Assembly: GCA_017470345.1 (NCBI GenBank)
Contig: JAFUEP010000024.1
Coordinates: 157,660 to 221,659, forward strand
Direction of reading: 5' to 3'
DNA: 64,000 nt
DNA from: Prevotella sp.
GTDB taxonomy: Bacteria > Bacteroidota > Bacteroidia > Bacteroidales > Bacteroidaceae
The translations under genes and the position numbers were made by a program. A model generated the notes under the pieces. The model was not told the DNA's origin. It made no database searches and worked only from the letters and a program-made list of their open reading frames with translations. Below, in pieces: positions 25,473-34,104 of the stretch (position 1 is its first letter; every line of letters starts with the position of its first letter).

Positions 25473-25480
25473 CAAAGTTA
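25473..25480 (-). promoter_or_regulatory. Bacteroidetes -7 box for the hemolysin III gene
   Basis: TAACTTTG on the minus strand 19 bp upstream of the ATG. A second copy of CAAAGTTACGAAAA occurs at about 25555. Confidence 0.6.
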
Positions 25481-25579
25481 CGAAAAGTCGAGCGCAAAAC
25501 AAAAGAATTTATTCTTTTTTTGCCGAGACGGAGTAAGTTCGCCGTCATAGACGGCAAAGTTACGAAAAATAATCTTAAG

Positions 25580-25625
25580 AAAAGACACGGAAGCCACAAA
25601 AAGATTGCGGCTTCCGTGTCTTTTT
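25580..25625 (-). terminator. Intrinsic terminator of the three-gene exported-protein operon
   Basis: A 16-bp perfect stem (AAAAGACACGGAAGCC with its complement) around a 13-base loop, with A/T runs on both sides. It sits just after the stop of the 773-aa gene. Confidence 0.9.
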
Positions 25626-25651
25626 AATAAATCAGGTGACAATCACCGTTG

Positions 25652-27973
25652 TTACTTCCGGACGACCTTCTTGCCGTCGATGATGTAGAGGCCCTTCAGG
25701 GGAGCAGCGACGCGGCGGCCCTGCAGGTCGTAGACCGTCGTGCTCTTGGCGGCCGTCGTGCTCACGGACTCGATGCCCGTTGCCTCGTCCTGGGTCAGGA
25801 TGGGCGTGATGGCGGCATTGACGATCTCCTTGGTGTCCTTGTTGATGAGGAGCACGATGGCGCGGGCGTTGCCGGCCTCCTCCTGTCCCTCAGCGACGGG
25901 CACGTCGAGCGTGGTCTCAAAGACGTTGTCCTCGCCGGCCTTGATGTCCTTGGTGGGCAGGCTCTTCTGGATGCCGGTGACGTCGGTGGCAGCCACGGCC
26001 ACGTTGTTCAGTGCATAGTCGGGGTTGCTGTAGGGGTTGGTGAGCCACTCGGCCATGTCGTCGTCAGCATAGGCCGACTTGTAGTAGGTCAGGTAGTTGG
26101 AGATGCTCTGCTTGACGTTGTCCTTGATGACGACGAAGGCCAGGCGGTAGGGAGCGGTCTTGAAGTCGGCCATGAACTTGGCGTTGGCCGTCAGTGCGAC
26201 AGCGTCCTGCTTGTCATCGTCGGTCCACTGTGCGGTGAGGCTGACCGAGGCCTCCGTGGGCTTTTGCAGGGTTGGCATCACGACGTCGGCGGCACCGAAG
26301 TGGTTCTGGGCGTAGTTCGAGGGCGCCACGTTGCCGGTGTAGGGATCGGTGGTGAAGGCTCGGTTGACCTCTGCGACGGGATAGGTCGAGTACTTGTTGG
26401 TGTAGGTGTCGCCGTTGTAGACCTTCTGATAGTCGGCATAGGTGGGCACGGCGAGGGTGCCGTTGTAGTGGTCGATGAGGAAGGCGATGACGCCCTGGTC
26501 GCTGAGCAGCTGGCTGCCGACGATGGCGCGGGGCGCGAAGCCGTTGGTGGCGTTATAGAAGATTTCGGCGACGGCGGTGCGCTCGGCACTCTCGCTGAGG
26601 ACGGTGACGACGACGGAGCACTTCGACTTGCGGCCTGTGACGCCGTTGTCGCTGCCATTGACCTTGGTGATCTGCAGCTCAATCTCCTGCAGTCCGGCCT
26701 GCTGGGGGGCCTCCAGCTCGATGGCGACTGTTGCCTTGGCTCCGATCATGGCGTCAATGGGCGTGGTGAGGTCGAGGTGGCCTGTCTTCTCGGCACCGTC
26801 GAGGGTGTAGGTGAAGTCGATGCTCTGCACGCCGGCGGCACCCTGGTTGGTCAGGTTGAGGCTGAGGGCGATGGGCTGTCCGACGAGGGCGACCATGTCG
26901 TCGATGTCGTCGGCCACCTGGACGGCGTCCATCGTCATCGAGCTGCTGCTCACCTCAATCTGTGCGGCCAGACAGCCGGTCGACGACTTGTCGGTGAACT
27001 CGGTCTCGCCAGGCTGCATCAGGTAGAGGCCCTGGGGCACGCTCTTCTTGGCATAGACGATGGGCGTGCCCTCGTATTCGTTCCACCACTGGGTGACGCG
27101 GAACGAGTAGCCCACGTAGAGACCCGTCTCGGGCAGCTTGTAAGGCTCGGGCAGGGTGACGGTGGTGAAGCCGCTGCTCTGCACGGCCTCGGGCACCACC
27201 TCGACGAGGTTCTCGCCGTCGAGCTCGGAGCGCAGCCAGAACTTCACGTTCTCAGAGCTGCTGGCCGTGAGGCGGGTCTGGATGCGGATGGCGGTGATGT
27301 CGGCATCCTTCAGCGTGCCGTCGCCGGCGACGAACATGGCAGCGGCGTAATCGCCGGGCACCTTCGAGTTGCCCAGCAGGCCGGTCTGCTCAGAGCCGGT
27401 GAAGTTGCCCCACCACATGGTGACGGCGGGAGCCTTGAAGCCAATCTGTGCGGCGAGGCAGCCGACGGACGACTTGTCGGTGAACTCGGTCTCGCCGGGC
27501 TGCTTCAGGTAGAAGCCCTGGGGCACGCTCTTCTTGGCGTAGACCACGGGTGTGCCCTCGTATTCGTTCCACCACTGGGTGACGCTGAACGAGTAGCCCA
27601 CGTAGGCACCCGTCTCGGGCAGCACGTAGCCCTCGGGCAGGGTGACGGTGGTAAAGCCTGAGCCGGAGACCGACTCGGGCGCCACCTCGACGACGTTCTC
27701 GCCGTCGAGGGCGGTGCGGATCCAGAACTTCACGTCCTTGGAGCTGCTGGCCGTCAGGCGTGTCTGGATGCGGATCTGCTCGATGCTGACGCCCTTGAGT
27801 GTGCCGTCGCCGGCGACGAACATGGCGGCCTCGTAGTCGCCGGGCACCTTCGAGTTGCCTGTCACTGATGTCGACTCGTTGGTGTAGTTGCCCCACCAAG
27901 CCAGGTCGTCCTGAGCCTGTGCAGCCGTGACGGCGGCGCAGAGGGCCATGATAGTAAAGAATTTCTTCATCAT
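25652..27973 (-). CDS. Exported Omp28-like protein with duplicated N-terminal domain and lost CxxC
   Basis: A 773-residue exported protein. After the signal peptide (MMKKFFTIMALCAAVTAAQA) come two tandem copies of one ~160-residue domain: about 24-180 (WWGNYTNESTSVTGNSKVPG) and about 188-345 (WWGNFTGSEQTGLLGNSKVP), sharing whole stretches such as IRIQTRLTASSS and VTQWWNEYEGTP. A CARDB-like beta domain follows, then a region that aligns with the thioredoxin-like domain of the 610-aa neighbour, but where the neighbour has EEYTGTWCSACPRG this protein has AEIFYNATNGFAPRA, so both cysteines are missing. The C-terminal tail YDLQGRRVAAPLKGLYIIDG then KKVVRK is type IX-like. It is the last gene of a minus-strand operon, 46 bp after the 610-aa gene. 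Confidence 0.85.
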   Translation of the reverse strand: MMKKFFTIMALCAAVTAAQAQDDLAWWGNYTNESTSVTGNSKVPGDYEAAMFVAGDGTLKGVSIEQIRIQTRLTASSSKDVKFWIRTALDGENVVEVAPESVSGSGFTTVTLPEGYVLPETGAYVGYSFSVTQWWNEYEGTPVVYAKKSVPQGFYLKQPGETEFTDKSSVGCLAAQIGFKAPAVTMWWGNFTGSEQTGLLGNSKVPGDYAAAMFVAGDGTLKDADITAIRIQTRLTASSSENVKFWLRSELDGENLVEVVPEAVQSSGFTTVTLPEPYKLPETGLYVGYSFRVTQWWNEYEGTPIVYAKKSVPQGLYLMQPGETEFTDKSSTGCLAAQIEVSSSSMTMDAVQVADDIDDMVALVGQPIALSLNLTNQGAAGVQSIDFTYTLDGAEKTGHLDLTTPIDAMIGAKATVAIELEAPQQAGLQEIELQITKVNGSDNGVTGRKSKCSVVVTVLSESAERTAVAEIFYNATNGFAPRAIVGSQLLSDQGVIAFLIDHYNGTLAVPTYADYQKVYNGDTYTNKYSTYPVAEVNRAFTTDPYTGNVAPSNYAQNHFGAADVVMPTLQKPTEASVSLTAQWTDDDKQDAVALTANAKFMADFKTAPYRLAFVVIKDNVKQSISNYLTYYKSAYADDDMAEWLTNPYSNPDYALNNVAVAATDVTGIQKSLPTKDIKAGEDNVFETTLDVPVAEGQEEAGNARAIVLLINKDTKEIVNAAITPILTQDEATGIESVSTTAAKSTTVYDLQGRRVAAPLKGLYIIDGKKVVRK

Positions 27974-28019
27974 AGGTTTGTTTTTGTTTGAATTAGGTGA
28001 ATGGATTTGCTTTTGTGTC

Positions 28020-29852
28020 TTATCTGATGACCTTGCGGAAGCTGCCGTCGGGGCGCTGCTCGATGGTCAGGCCCCGCTGGGCGGCCGAGGCGGGGAGACC
28101 CTGCAGGTTGTAGCGTGCGACGGTGCGGGGTTGCTGTGACGCAGCAACAGACCAGACGGCAGCGGCATCCGGCGCCGGGGTGCAGACGGCGGCGTTGGCG
28201 ATGCGCTTGGTCGTCGCGTCGATGAGCAGCGCCACGACGTGGACGTTGCGGCGGTTCTGCGACACGGGCGTCAGCCGCAGCTCGTAGTCGTGCTTCATCG
28301 GCTGGCCGACGCGCTGCTCGCCGCTGAGGCTGCCCTCAATACCGCGCACGTCGCTCATGGCGATGACCACGTCGTTGTAGGCCACGTCGTCGAGCATGGT
28401 GCCCTCGGCGTTGACATACTGCTGCATGTCGTCCTCGACGTAGTAGGCCATGACGGGGTTCGAGAAGCTGTTCATCTGGTGCCAAGCATGGTCGCCCTCG
28501 GGCCCGCGCAACGAGTCTTCAATGAGGACGTAGGCCAGCTTGTAGTCGCACTGCGGCGCGTCGTAGGCAAAGCTGACGGTGGCGGCGACGGCGCACACGC
28601 TGTCGGCCGTCCAGCGGGCCTCGACGCTGAGGTCGGCAGGGGCCAGGATGCTGTTGGCGGCCAGGAAGTTCTGGTCGGCATGGAAGTGGCCGTCGCTGAG
28701 GTCGCCGTCGTAGGGGTCGGTCAGCTCGCCGCGGTCGAATCGGCAGGAGGGGAACTGGGTGGCGTTCATCACGTAGTAGTAGTCATAGTAGACGTCCATG
28801 GGGTCGCCGTTGAGCACGTGGACCGAGATGGCGATGAAGTCGTCGGGATACATCCGCTTCAAGCGGGCGATGCCGGCGAAGCCCCTGGGGCAGGCCGAGC
28901 ACCACGTGCCGGTGTACTCCTCCATGACGGTGCGGCGGTGGGTCATGTGCTGCAGGCTGACGACGTCGCACGCGGCCTGCCGGGCAGCGTCGGCGTTGGG
29001 GCGCCCGTTGACGCCAGTCAGGGTGAAGGTCAGCGGCATGCGCCCTGTGGCCTCGGGGCCCACGACGGGCACTGCGGCGTAGCCCTGCGCCCCGTAGACG
29101 TTGGCCAGTGGCTCTGCGAGGTCGAACGTGCCGGTCATCGTCTCGTCGCCGAAAGCGTAGGCGTATTGCAGTGAGCGGATGGGCTCGGTGCCGTTGTTGG
29201 CGAACATCACGTCGAGGCGGTCGTCGGTCATGTGGACGACGTTGTTCGAGCGGATGCCCCCGACGGATGCCGAGCAGGGCGTGAGGCTGCCGCCGCTGAG
29301 CAGCAGCTGCATGGCCAGCGAGCCGTAGCGCCGCGTGTTGTACCATTCGCGATACTGCCTGACCTGGGCCACGCGCAGCCACAGGCCGCCGTCGTTGAGG
29401 TCGTTGCACATGATGAGCGGTCGCTCGGACTGTCCGTCGAGCTCGGTCACGTTGAACGTGTAGCCGACGTAGAGGCCCTCCGCGGGGATGGCGACGGGCT
29501 CAGGCAGAGAGACGACGTTCCATCCCTCGACGGGATGGTCGATGCTCAGGGTGAGCAGGCGCTGGCCGTCGCCGTCGTCAAGGCTGGTGGCGAGCCATAG
29601 CGCCAGGCTGTCGATGTGCTCCACGCTGCTGAAGGGCAGCCGCACGGCCTCGATGCTGGTGCCGCCGGCCACGGCGTCGCTGCCGTCGACGTGGATGGCG
29701 GCCTCGTAGGTGGCCTCCTTGCTGACGCCGAGATAGTTCTCCGGCACCTGCGTCTCATGGCAATAGCCCCACCAGAGGCTGCCTTCGCTCTGTGCGGAGG
29801 CAGCCGTGGTGAGCATCATAGCTGTGATTAGGGAAATAAGGCGGGTTCTCAT
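28020..29852 (-). CDS. Exported Omp28-related protein with thioredoxin-like CxxC domain
   Basis: A 610-residue exported protein. The signal peptide ends near ASA-Q. Residues about 25-190 form one WWG domain related to the duplicated one of the 773-aa neighbour (SLWWGYCHE ... GLYVGYTFNV). A beta-rich linker leads to an Omp28-type thioredoxin-like domain with EEYTGTWCSACPRGF, where Cys318 and Cys321 form the CxxC pair. The tail ARYNLQGLPASAAQRGL ... FRKVIR is a degenerate version of the sorting tail. Its ATG follows the stop of the 548-aa gene directly (TAA then ATG), suggesting translational coupling. Exported disulfide or thiol chemistry is plausible, but no activity is known to me for this family. 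Confidence 0.85.
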   Translation of the reverse strand: MRTRLISLITAMMLTTAASAQSEGSLWWGYCHETQVPENYLGVSKEATYEAAIHVDGSDAVAGGTSIEAVRLPFSSVEHIDSLALWLATSLDDGDGQRLLTLSIDHPVEGWNVVSLPEPVAIPAEGLYVGYTFNVTELDGQSERPLIMCNDLNDGGLWLRVAQVRQYREWYNTRRYGSLAMQLLLSGGSLTPCSASVGGIRSNNVVHMTDDRLDVMFANNGTEPIRSLQYAYAFGDETMTGTFDLAEPLANVYGAQGYAAVPVVGPEATGRMPLTFTLTGVNGRPNADAARQAACDVVSLQHMTHRRTVMEEYTGTWCSACPRGFAGIARLKRMYPDDFIAISVHVLNGDPMDVYYDYYYVMNATQFPSCRFDRGELTDPYDGDLSDGHFHADQNFLAANSILAPADLSVEARWTADSVCAVAATVSFAYDAPQCDYKLAYVLIEDSLRGPEGDHAWHQMNSFSNPVMAYYVEDDMQQYVNAEGTMLDDVAYNDVVIAMSDVRGIEGSLSGEQRVGQPMKHDYELRLTPVSQNRRNVHVVALLIDATTKRIANAAVCTPAPDAAAVWSVAASQQPRTVARYNLQGLPASAAQRGLTIEQRPDGSFRKVIR

Positions 29853-31499
29853 TTAGCGAAGCATCTTGACGTTCCTGACGCTACCGTCGGCCATGCGCTG
29901 GCTGCGGATGACGAGTCCCTTGCCCGCATGGCTGAGGGCGCGGCCCTGCAGGTCGTAGAGGCGCTCGGCCACGGGGCTGGCCGTCAGCACGTCCTTGATG
30001 CCGGTGACGGTCTCGATGGTGGTGGTCTTCGTCTCCGTGTCGTAGTGGCAGATGTCACTGTAGGTCACCGTGCCGTTCATGCGGTAGATGCTCTGCAGGC
30101 TGATGGTCTTCGGGCGCAGGTCTTTGTCGATGGCCAGGACGTGGTAGGTCATCGTGCCGTTGGCGTTGTCGGTGCGTCCGTTGACCTTGCCGCGGTCGGT
30201 GAAGCGGCTGGGCACCTCCCACTCGTCGGGGAAGTGCTGGTAGTACTCACCCTTGCCGTTGGTGAAGTGGAGCTGCTCGCCGTCGAGATAGAAGCGATAG
30301 TAGAGCGAGTCGGGATTGATGAAGTCGCCGTTGACGTCCTCGACGGGCACGACATACATGATGCTCGACTGCACCTGATGGAACTGCGTGTCGATGTCGA
30401 AGTTGCGGATCTCGGGCGTCTTAGGCTTGGCTGCCACGCCGTAGAAGGGCTTCATGTCCTGCGAGGGGACCGACTGGCTGTAGCCGCCGCGCAGCTGCTG
30501 TCCGAGGACGAAGAGGATGCCGTCGGGACCATAGAGCGAGCGGTCGTCGGGGTTCCACTTCAGTGCGGCGTGGTCCTTGTTCTTATAGATGGGCCAGCCG
30601 TCGGAGTCGAGTCCGCTGTAGGATGCACCCTTCATGTAGAGGAAGTAGAGTCCGTCGTAGAGTCCCACGTACTGTCCGTTGTTGAGGATGACGGAGTCCT
30701 TCTCGGCGTTGAGCGTGCCCTTCACCCACGACTCAGGGTTCTTCGTCGAGAAGCCCTTGATGTAGAAGTCGTCGCCGTCCTGCGCGACATAGGCCATGAG
30801 GGGGAAGTAGTAGGGGTCGTTGCTGTCCCAGCGCAGCGAGTAGGGCTGGATGTCGGCCTCGGTGATGTGGGCGGGCAGCTTGACCAGCTCAGCCGTGAAG
30901 GGGATGAGCTCATAGCCCGAGTTGAGCGTGTTGGCGCCGCCCTCGTCGCTGGCCAGCGTCAGCTCCAGGTTGGGATTGGTGATGACGCCCGTGGCCTCAT
31001 CGTAGTCGAACTGGAAGTCGTCCGACTCGGTGTCGCCCCAGTAGACGCCTTGTTCGTCGGCATAGGCCAGCGAGACGTAGTAGGTGTAGTCGCCCTGCTC
31101 GACGTAGGGCTGGAAGTTGTCGAAGACGATGTGCTTGCGGTCGGCCGAGATCTCGCCGCGTATCCATGAGCCGTAGGTGTGGGTGTTGATGATGTTCTGG
31201 ATGTAGACGTCGTCGCCGTCGAAGACGACCTGCGTCCGCTGTCCGTAGCGATGGACCCACTCGTCCATGTTCTGCGAATAATAATAGGTGGCCATCTCAT
31301 AGATGCGCAGCTCGCCGTCGGGCTGCTCGTCGATGGGGTGCTTGGCGGCCCGGAAGCGTGCGTTCTGCGGAGCCGCCAGTGCTGTCGGCTCGGTGAACTG
31401 AGCTTTCACGGTCAGATTGTCGGCAGCCTGTGGCTGCGCACTGATGGTTGATACGAAAGCGCTGAAGAGCGCAGTCAGGCAAAGGGTAGAAATTCTCAT
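29853..31499 (-). CDS. Exported protein of unknown function with type IX-like tail
   Basis: A 548-residue protein with signal peptide MRISTLCLTALFSAFVSTIS. The body is beta-rich with repeated short segments of the form D-G-D-D-x-Y-I-x-x-x (DGDDVYIQNI; DGDDFYIKGFS) followed by W-V/I-x-G-x-L/I, typical of surface beta-propeller-like or calcium-binding-like folds seen in Prevotella exported proteins, though I cannot assign a family. The tail RLYDLQGRALSHAGKGLVIR ... VKMLR fits the shared sorting pattern. It is the first gene of the operon with the two Omp28-like genes and is divergent to the M6 protease gene at 31677. Confidence 0.8.
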   Translation of the reverse strand: MRISTLCLTALFSAFVSTISAQPQAADNLTVKAQFTEPTALAAPQNARFRAAKHPIDEQPDGELRIYEMATYYYSQNMDEWVHRYGQRTQVVFDGDDVYIQNIINTHTYGSWIRGEISADRKHIVFDNFQPYVEQGDYTYYVSLAYADEQGVYWGDTESDDFQFDYDEATGVITNPNLELTLASDEGGANTLNSGYELIPFTAELVKLPAHITEADIQPYSLRWDSNDPYYFPLMAYVAQDGDDFYIKGFSTKNPESWVKGTLNAEKDSVILNNGQYVGLYDGLYFLYMKGASYSGLDSDGWPIYKNKDHAALKWNPDDRSLYGPDGILFVLGQQLRGGYSQSVPSQDMKPFYGVAAKPKTPEIRNFDIDTQFHQVQSSIMYVVPVEDVNGDFINPDSLYYRFYLDGEQLHFTNGKGEYYQHFPDEWEVPSRFTDRGKVNGRTDNANGTMTYHVLAIDKDLRPKTISLQSIYRMNGTVTYSDICHYDTETKTTTIETVTGIKDVLTASPVAERLYDLQGRALSHAGKGLVIRSQRMADGSVRNVKMLR

Positions 31500-31546
31500 A
31501 GTACCTTTTTTTTAAAAGATGAAAATAATTATAGTAGTCGCGACTG

Positions 31547-31554
31547 CAAATTTA
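31547..31554 (-). promoter_or_regulatory. Bacteroidetes -7 box for the Omp28-like operon
   Basis: TAAATTTG on the minus strand, about 48 bp upstream of the ATG at 31499. Confidence 0.6.
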
Positions 31555-31640
31555 GCGATTATTTGTGTTATACAACATAAAAAAAACGAAAATAAAAGTA
31601 TTTTTAACAATCCAAATGTGTCATTCTCAGCCATTTCGAC

Positions 31641-31648
31641 TATTTTTG
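31641..31648 (+). promoter_or_regulatory. Bacteroidetes -7 box for the 740-aa M6 protease gene
   Basis: TATTTTTG on the plus strand, 29 bp upstream of the ATG at 31677, in the divergent gap with 31547-31554. Confidence 0.6.
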
Positions 31649-31676
31649 CAGACAACATTCAAAAAAACAGAAAAAC

Positions 31677-33899
31677 ATGATGAAAAGACTGACATCACTT
31701 CTTTGCTACATCGCCATGGCAACGGCCGCCATGGCCGTACCCGCCAAGCCGGGACTGTGGCGGACGCTGACGACGCCCGACGGACTTTCGGTCGAGGCAC
31801 AGCTGTGCGGCGACGAGCGCGGCGCCTTCTGGATGAGCGCCGACGGCCGGCGCTACGTCGAGGAGACCGACGGGCGCTTCCGCGAGGCATCGGCGGAGCT
31901 GCTGGCCCAGCGCCGGAGCGCGAGCCGGATGGCGGCCCGCAGCCTCAGCCACGCGCGCCAGGCGCCGCGGCGGACGCAGACGATGGGCCACTTCGAGGGC
32001 AAGAAGAAGGGCCTCATCATCCTGGCCGAGTTTCAGGACAAGACGTTCCTCGACGGCCACGACCGGGAATACTACGAGCGCGTGGCCAACGAGCGGGGAT
32101 TCAGCGACGACGGCTATCGCGGCAGCGTGAAGGACTACTTCCTCGACCAGAGCAAGGGCCGCTTCGAGCTCGACTTCGATGTCGTTGGGCCCGTCACCGT
32201 CAGCCACGGCTATGCCTACTACGGCCAGCCGGGCACCAACGACGTCGACGCCCACCCCTGGGAGATGGTCGTCGAGGCCTGCCAGCTGGCGGCCGACGAG
32301 GGCATCAGCTTCACCGACTACGACTGGGACGGCGACGGCTTCTGCGAGCAGGTCTTCGTCCTCTACGCCGGACAGGGCCAGAGCGACAGCTACGACGCCA
32401 ACACCATCTGGCCCCACGAATATGAGCTCCATCAGGTCACCGACGCCAGCGGCAAGCCCCTCTACGGCTACGACACGTTCATCGGCGGGTGCTACATCGA
32501 CACCTACGCCTGCGCCAACGAGCTGACCAGCAGCAACGGACCCAGCGGCATCGGCACCTTCTGCCACGAGTTCTCACACTGCATGGGACTGCCCGACCTC
32601 TACGACGTCGACTACCGGGGCTACTACGGCATGGGCCGCTGGGACATCATGGCCAACGGCCTCTACAACGGCGGCGCCTTCGTGCCCGCGGCCTACACCA
32701 GCTATGAGCGCATGGTCTGCGGATGGCTCGACCCCATCGAGCTCAGCGACGACTGCGAGGTGGAGGGGATGAAGGCGCTGGCCGACGGCGGCGATGCCTA
32801 CATCATATATAATGAGGGCAACCGCGACGAATACTACCTGCTGGAGAACCGACAGCTCACGGGATGGGACGCCGCACTGCCCGCCACGGGCCTGCTCGTG
32901 CTCCACGTCGACTACGACGAGCGCGTCTGGCGCCAGAACATCGTCAACAGCGTCTGCGACTACCGTGGCAATGCGGGCATGGAGGAGATGTGGAACACGC
33001 ACCAGCGGCTCACCATCGTCCCGGCCGACAACGAGAACGACAAGCGCTTCTGGAACAGCCGCGCCGGCGCCTACACACAGACGACCATCGAGGGCGACCC
33101 CTACCCCTCAGCCACCAACGGCAACGACTCGCTGACGAGCAACTCCGTGCCGGCGGCCACCGTCTACAATGCCAACACCGACGGGGGGCTCTACCTCAAC
33201 CGCGGCGTGCAGCAGATCCGGCAGTCAGCCGACGCCACCATCAGTTTCCGCTTCGAGGCCCGTTCAGAGAAGATCATCTACGTCGACACAACCATGACGG
33301 ACAAGCCCGACCTCACCGGCGCCATCTTCTATGAGTCCTTCGACCAATGCGCTGGCACGGGCGGCAACGACGGCGTCTTCAAGGGCTCCAGCGACGTCGC
33401 CTCGGCCGACTTCATGCCCGACAACGGGGGATGGGAATCGATGGTCATGTCGGGGGGCGCACGCTGCGCCAAGTTCGGCAATGCGGCCAACGACGGCATC
33501 GTCAGCATGCCGCCGCTGATGCTCACCGGCGACTCTCTCGAGCTGCAGTTCAAGGCCGCCCCCTGGAGCCGCGACGACACGAGTCTGACGCTCTCGGCCG
33601 ACGGCGAGGCGACCTTCGGGCAGCACGACTTCGAGATGGCCGAGGGCCAGTGGACCACGTTCAAGACCACCCTCACGGGCACGGGCCGCGTGGTCATCAC
33701 GCTGACGCCCGGCCGACGCTTCTTCCTCGACGAGGTGGTCGTCCGCAAGAAGCCCGACGCCGCCGCCATCCGCGACATCCGGCAACGGCCGGCAGGCCAT
33801 GAGCTCAAGCCGGCCGACTGCTACGACCTGCAGGGCCGGCGCGTAGCCTTGCCCGCGAAGGGCATCTATGTCCAGGGGGGCAGGAAGGTGGTCAGATAA
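31677..33899 (+). CDS. Exported M6 family metalloprotease with type IX-like tail
   Basis: A 740-residue secreted zinc protease. The signal peptide is MMKRLTSLLCYIAMATAAMA. Residues about 30-100 look like a propeptide, and the catalytic domain starts near GLIILAEFQDKTF. The M6 signature HEFSHCMGLPD lies at residues 297-307, providing two zinc histidines, the catalytic glutamate and the downstream Asp. YYGMGRWDIMANG is the conserved Met-turn-like segment. A C-terminal jelly-roll-like domain (about 560-690) precedes the tail CYDLQGRRVALPAKGIYVQG and RKVVR. Either of the two adjacent Met codons could be the start. Its likely job is extracellular protein digestion, with secretion through the type IX route inferred from the tail. 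Confidence 0.92.
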   Translation: MMKRLTSLLCYIAMATAAMAVPAKPGLWRTLTTPDGLSVEAQLCGDERGAFWMSADGRRYVEETDGRFREASAELLAQRRSASRMAARSLSHARQAPRRTQTMGHFEGKKKGLIILAEFQDKTFLDGHDREYYERVANERGFSDDGYRGSVKDYFLDQSKGRFELDFDVVGPVTVSHGYAYYGQPGTNDVDAHPWEMVVEACQLAADEGISFTDYDWDGDGFCEQVFVLYAGQGQSDSYDANTIWPHEYELHQVTDASGKPLYGYDTFIGGCYIDTYACANELTSSNGPSGIGTFCHEFSHCMGLPDLYDVDYRGYYGMGRWDIMANGLYNGGAFVPAAYTSYERMVCGWLDPIELSDDCEVEGMKALADGGDAYIIYNEGNRDEYYLLENRQLTGWDAALPATGLLVLHVDYDERVWRQNIVNSVCDYRGNAGMEEMWNTHQRLTIVPADNENDKRFWNSRAGAYTQTTIEGDPYPSATNGNDSLTSNSVPAATVYNANTDGGLYLNRGVQQIRQSADATISFRFEARSEKIIYVDTTMTDKPDLTGAIFYESFDQCAGTGGNDGVFKGSSDVASADFMPDNGGWESMVMSGGARCAKFGNAANDGIVSMPPLMLTGDSLELQFKAAPWSRDDTSLTLSADGEATFGQHDFEMAEGQWTTFKTTLTGTGRVVITLTPGRRFFLDEVVVRKKPDAAAIRDIRQRPAGHELKPADCYDLQGRRVALPAKGIYVQGGRKVVR

Positions 33900-34093
33900 T
33901 TCGGAATTATTTTTACATCATCGACAACTTCATCGACAAAGCGGTGCTTTTCTGTCCGAAAAGCACCGCTTCTCGATCAAAAAAGCGGCACTTCTCTCAT
34001 CGAAAAGCACCGCTTCTTTTTTAGCGATATGATATGTGATTGAATATCAGCGACTTGCAAAAACCGAGCAGTCGATTCGGAATTTTATTTACA
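33899..34093 (+). repeat. Copy 3 of the ~195-bp AAGCGGNNCTT structured element
   Basis: It starts within the stop codon of the M6 protease (ATTCGGAATTATTTTTACA) and ends ATTCGGAATTTTATTTACA, 12 bp before the RNase R stop. The core at 33939-34020 has four words in +,-,+,- order forming two hairpins. It fills the convergent gap almost completely. Confidence 0.82.
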
Positions 34094-34104
34094 AAACGAC
34101 CACG

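Noticed and set aside
25649-27661. Long plus-strand open frame opposite the 773-aa exported protein (670 codons)
   Set aside because: Antisense shadow; its internal repetition only mirrors the domain duplication of the real protein.
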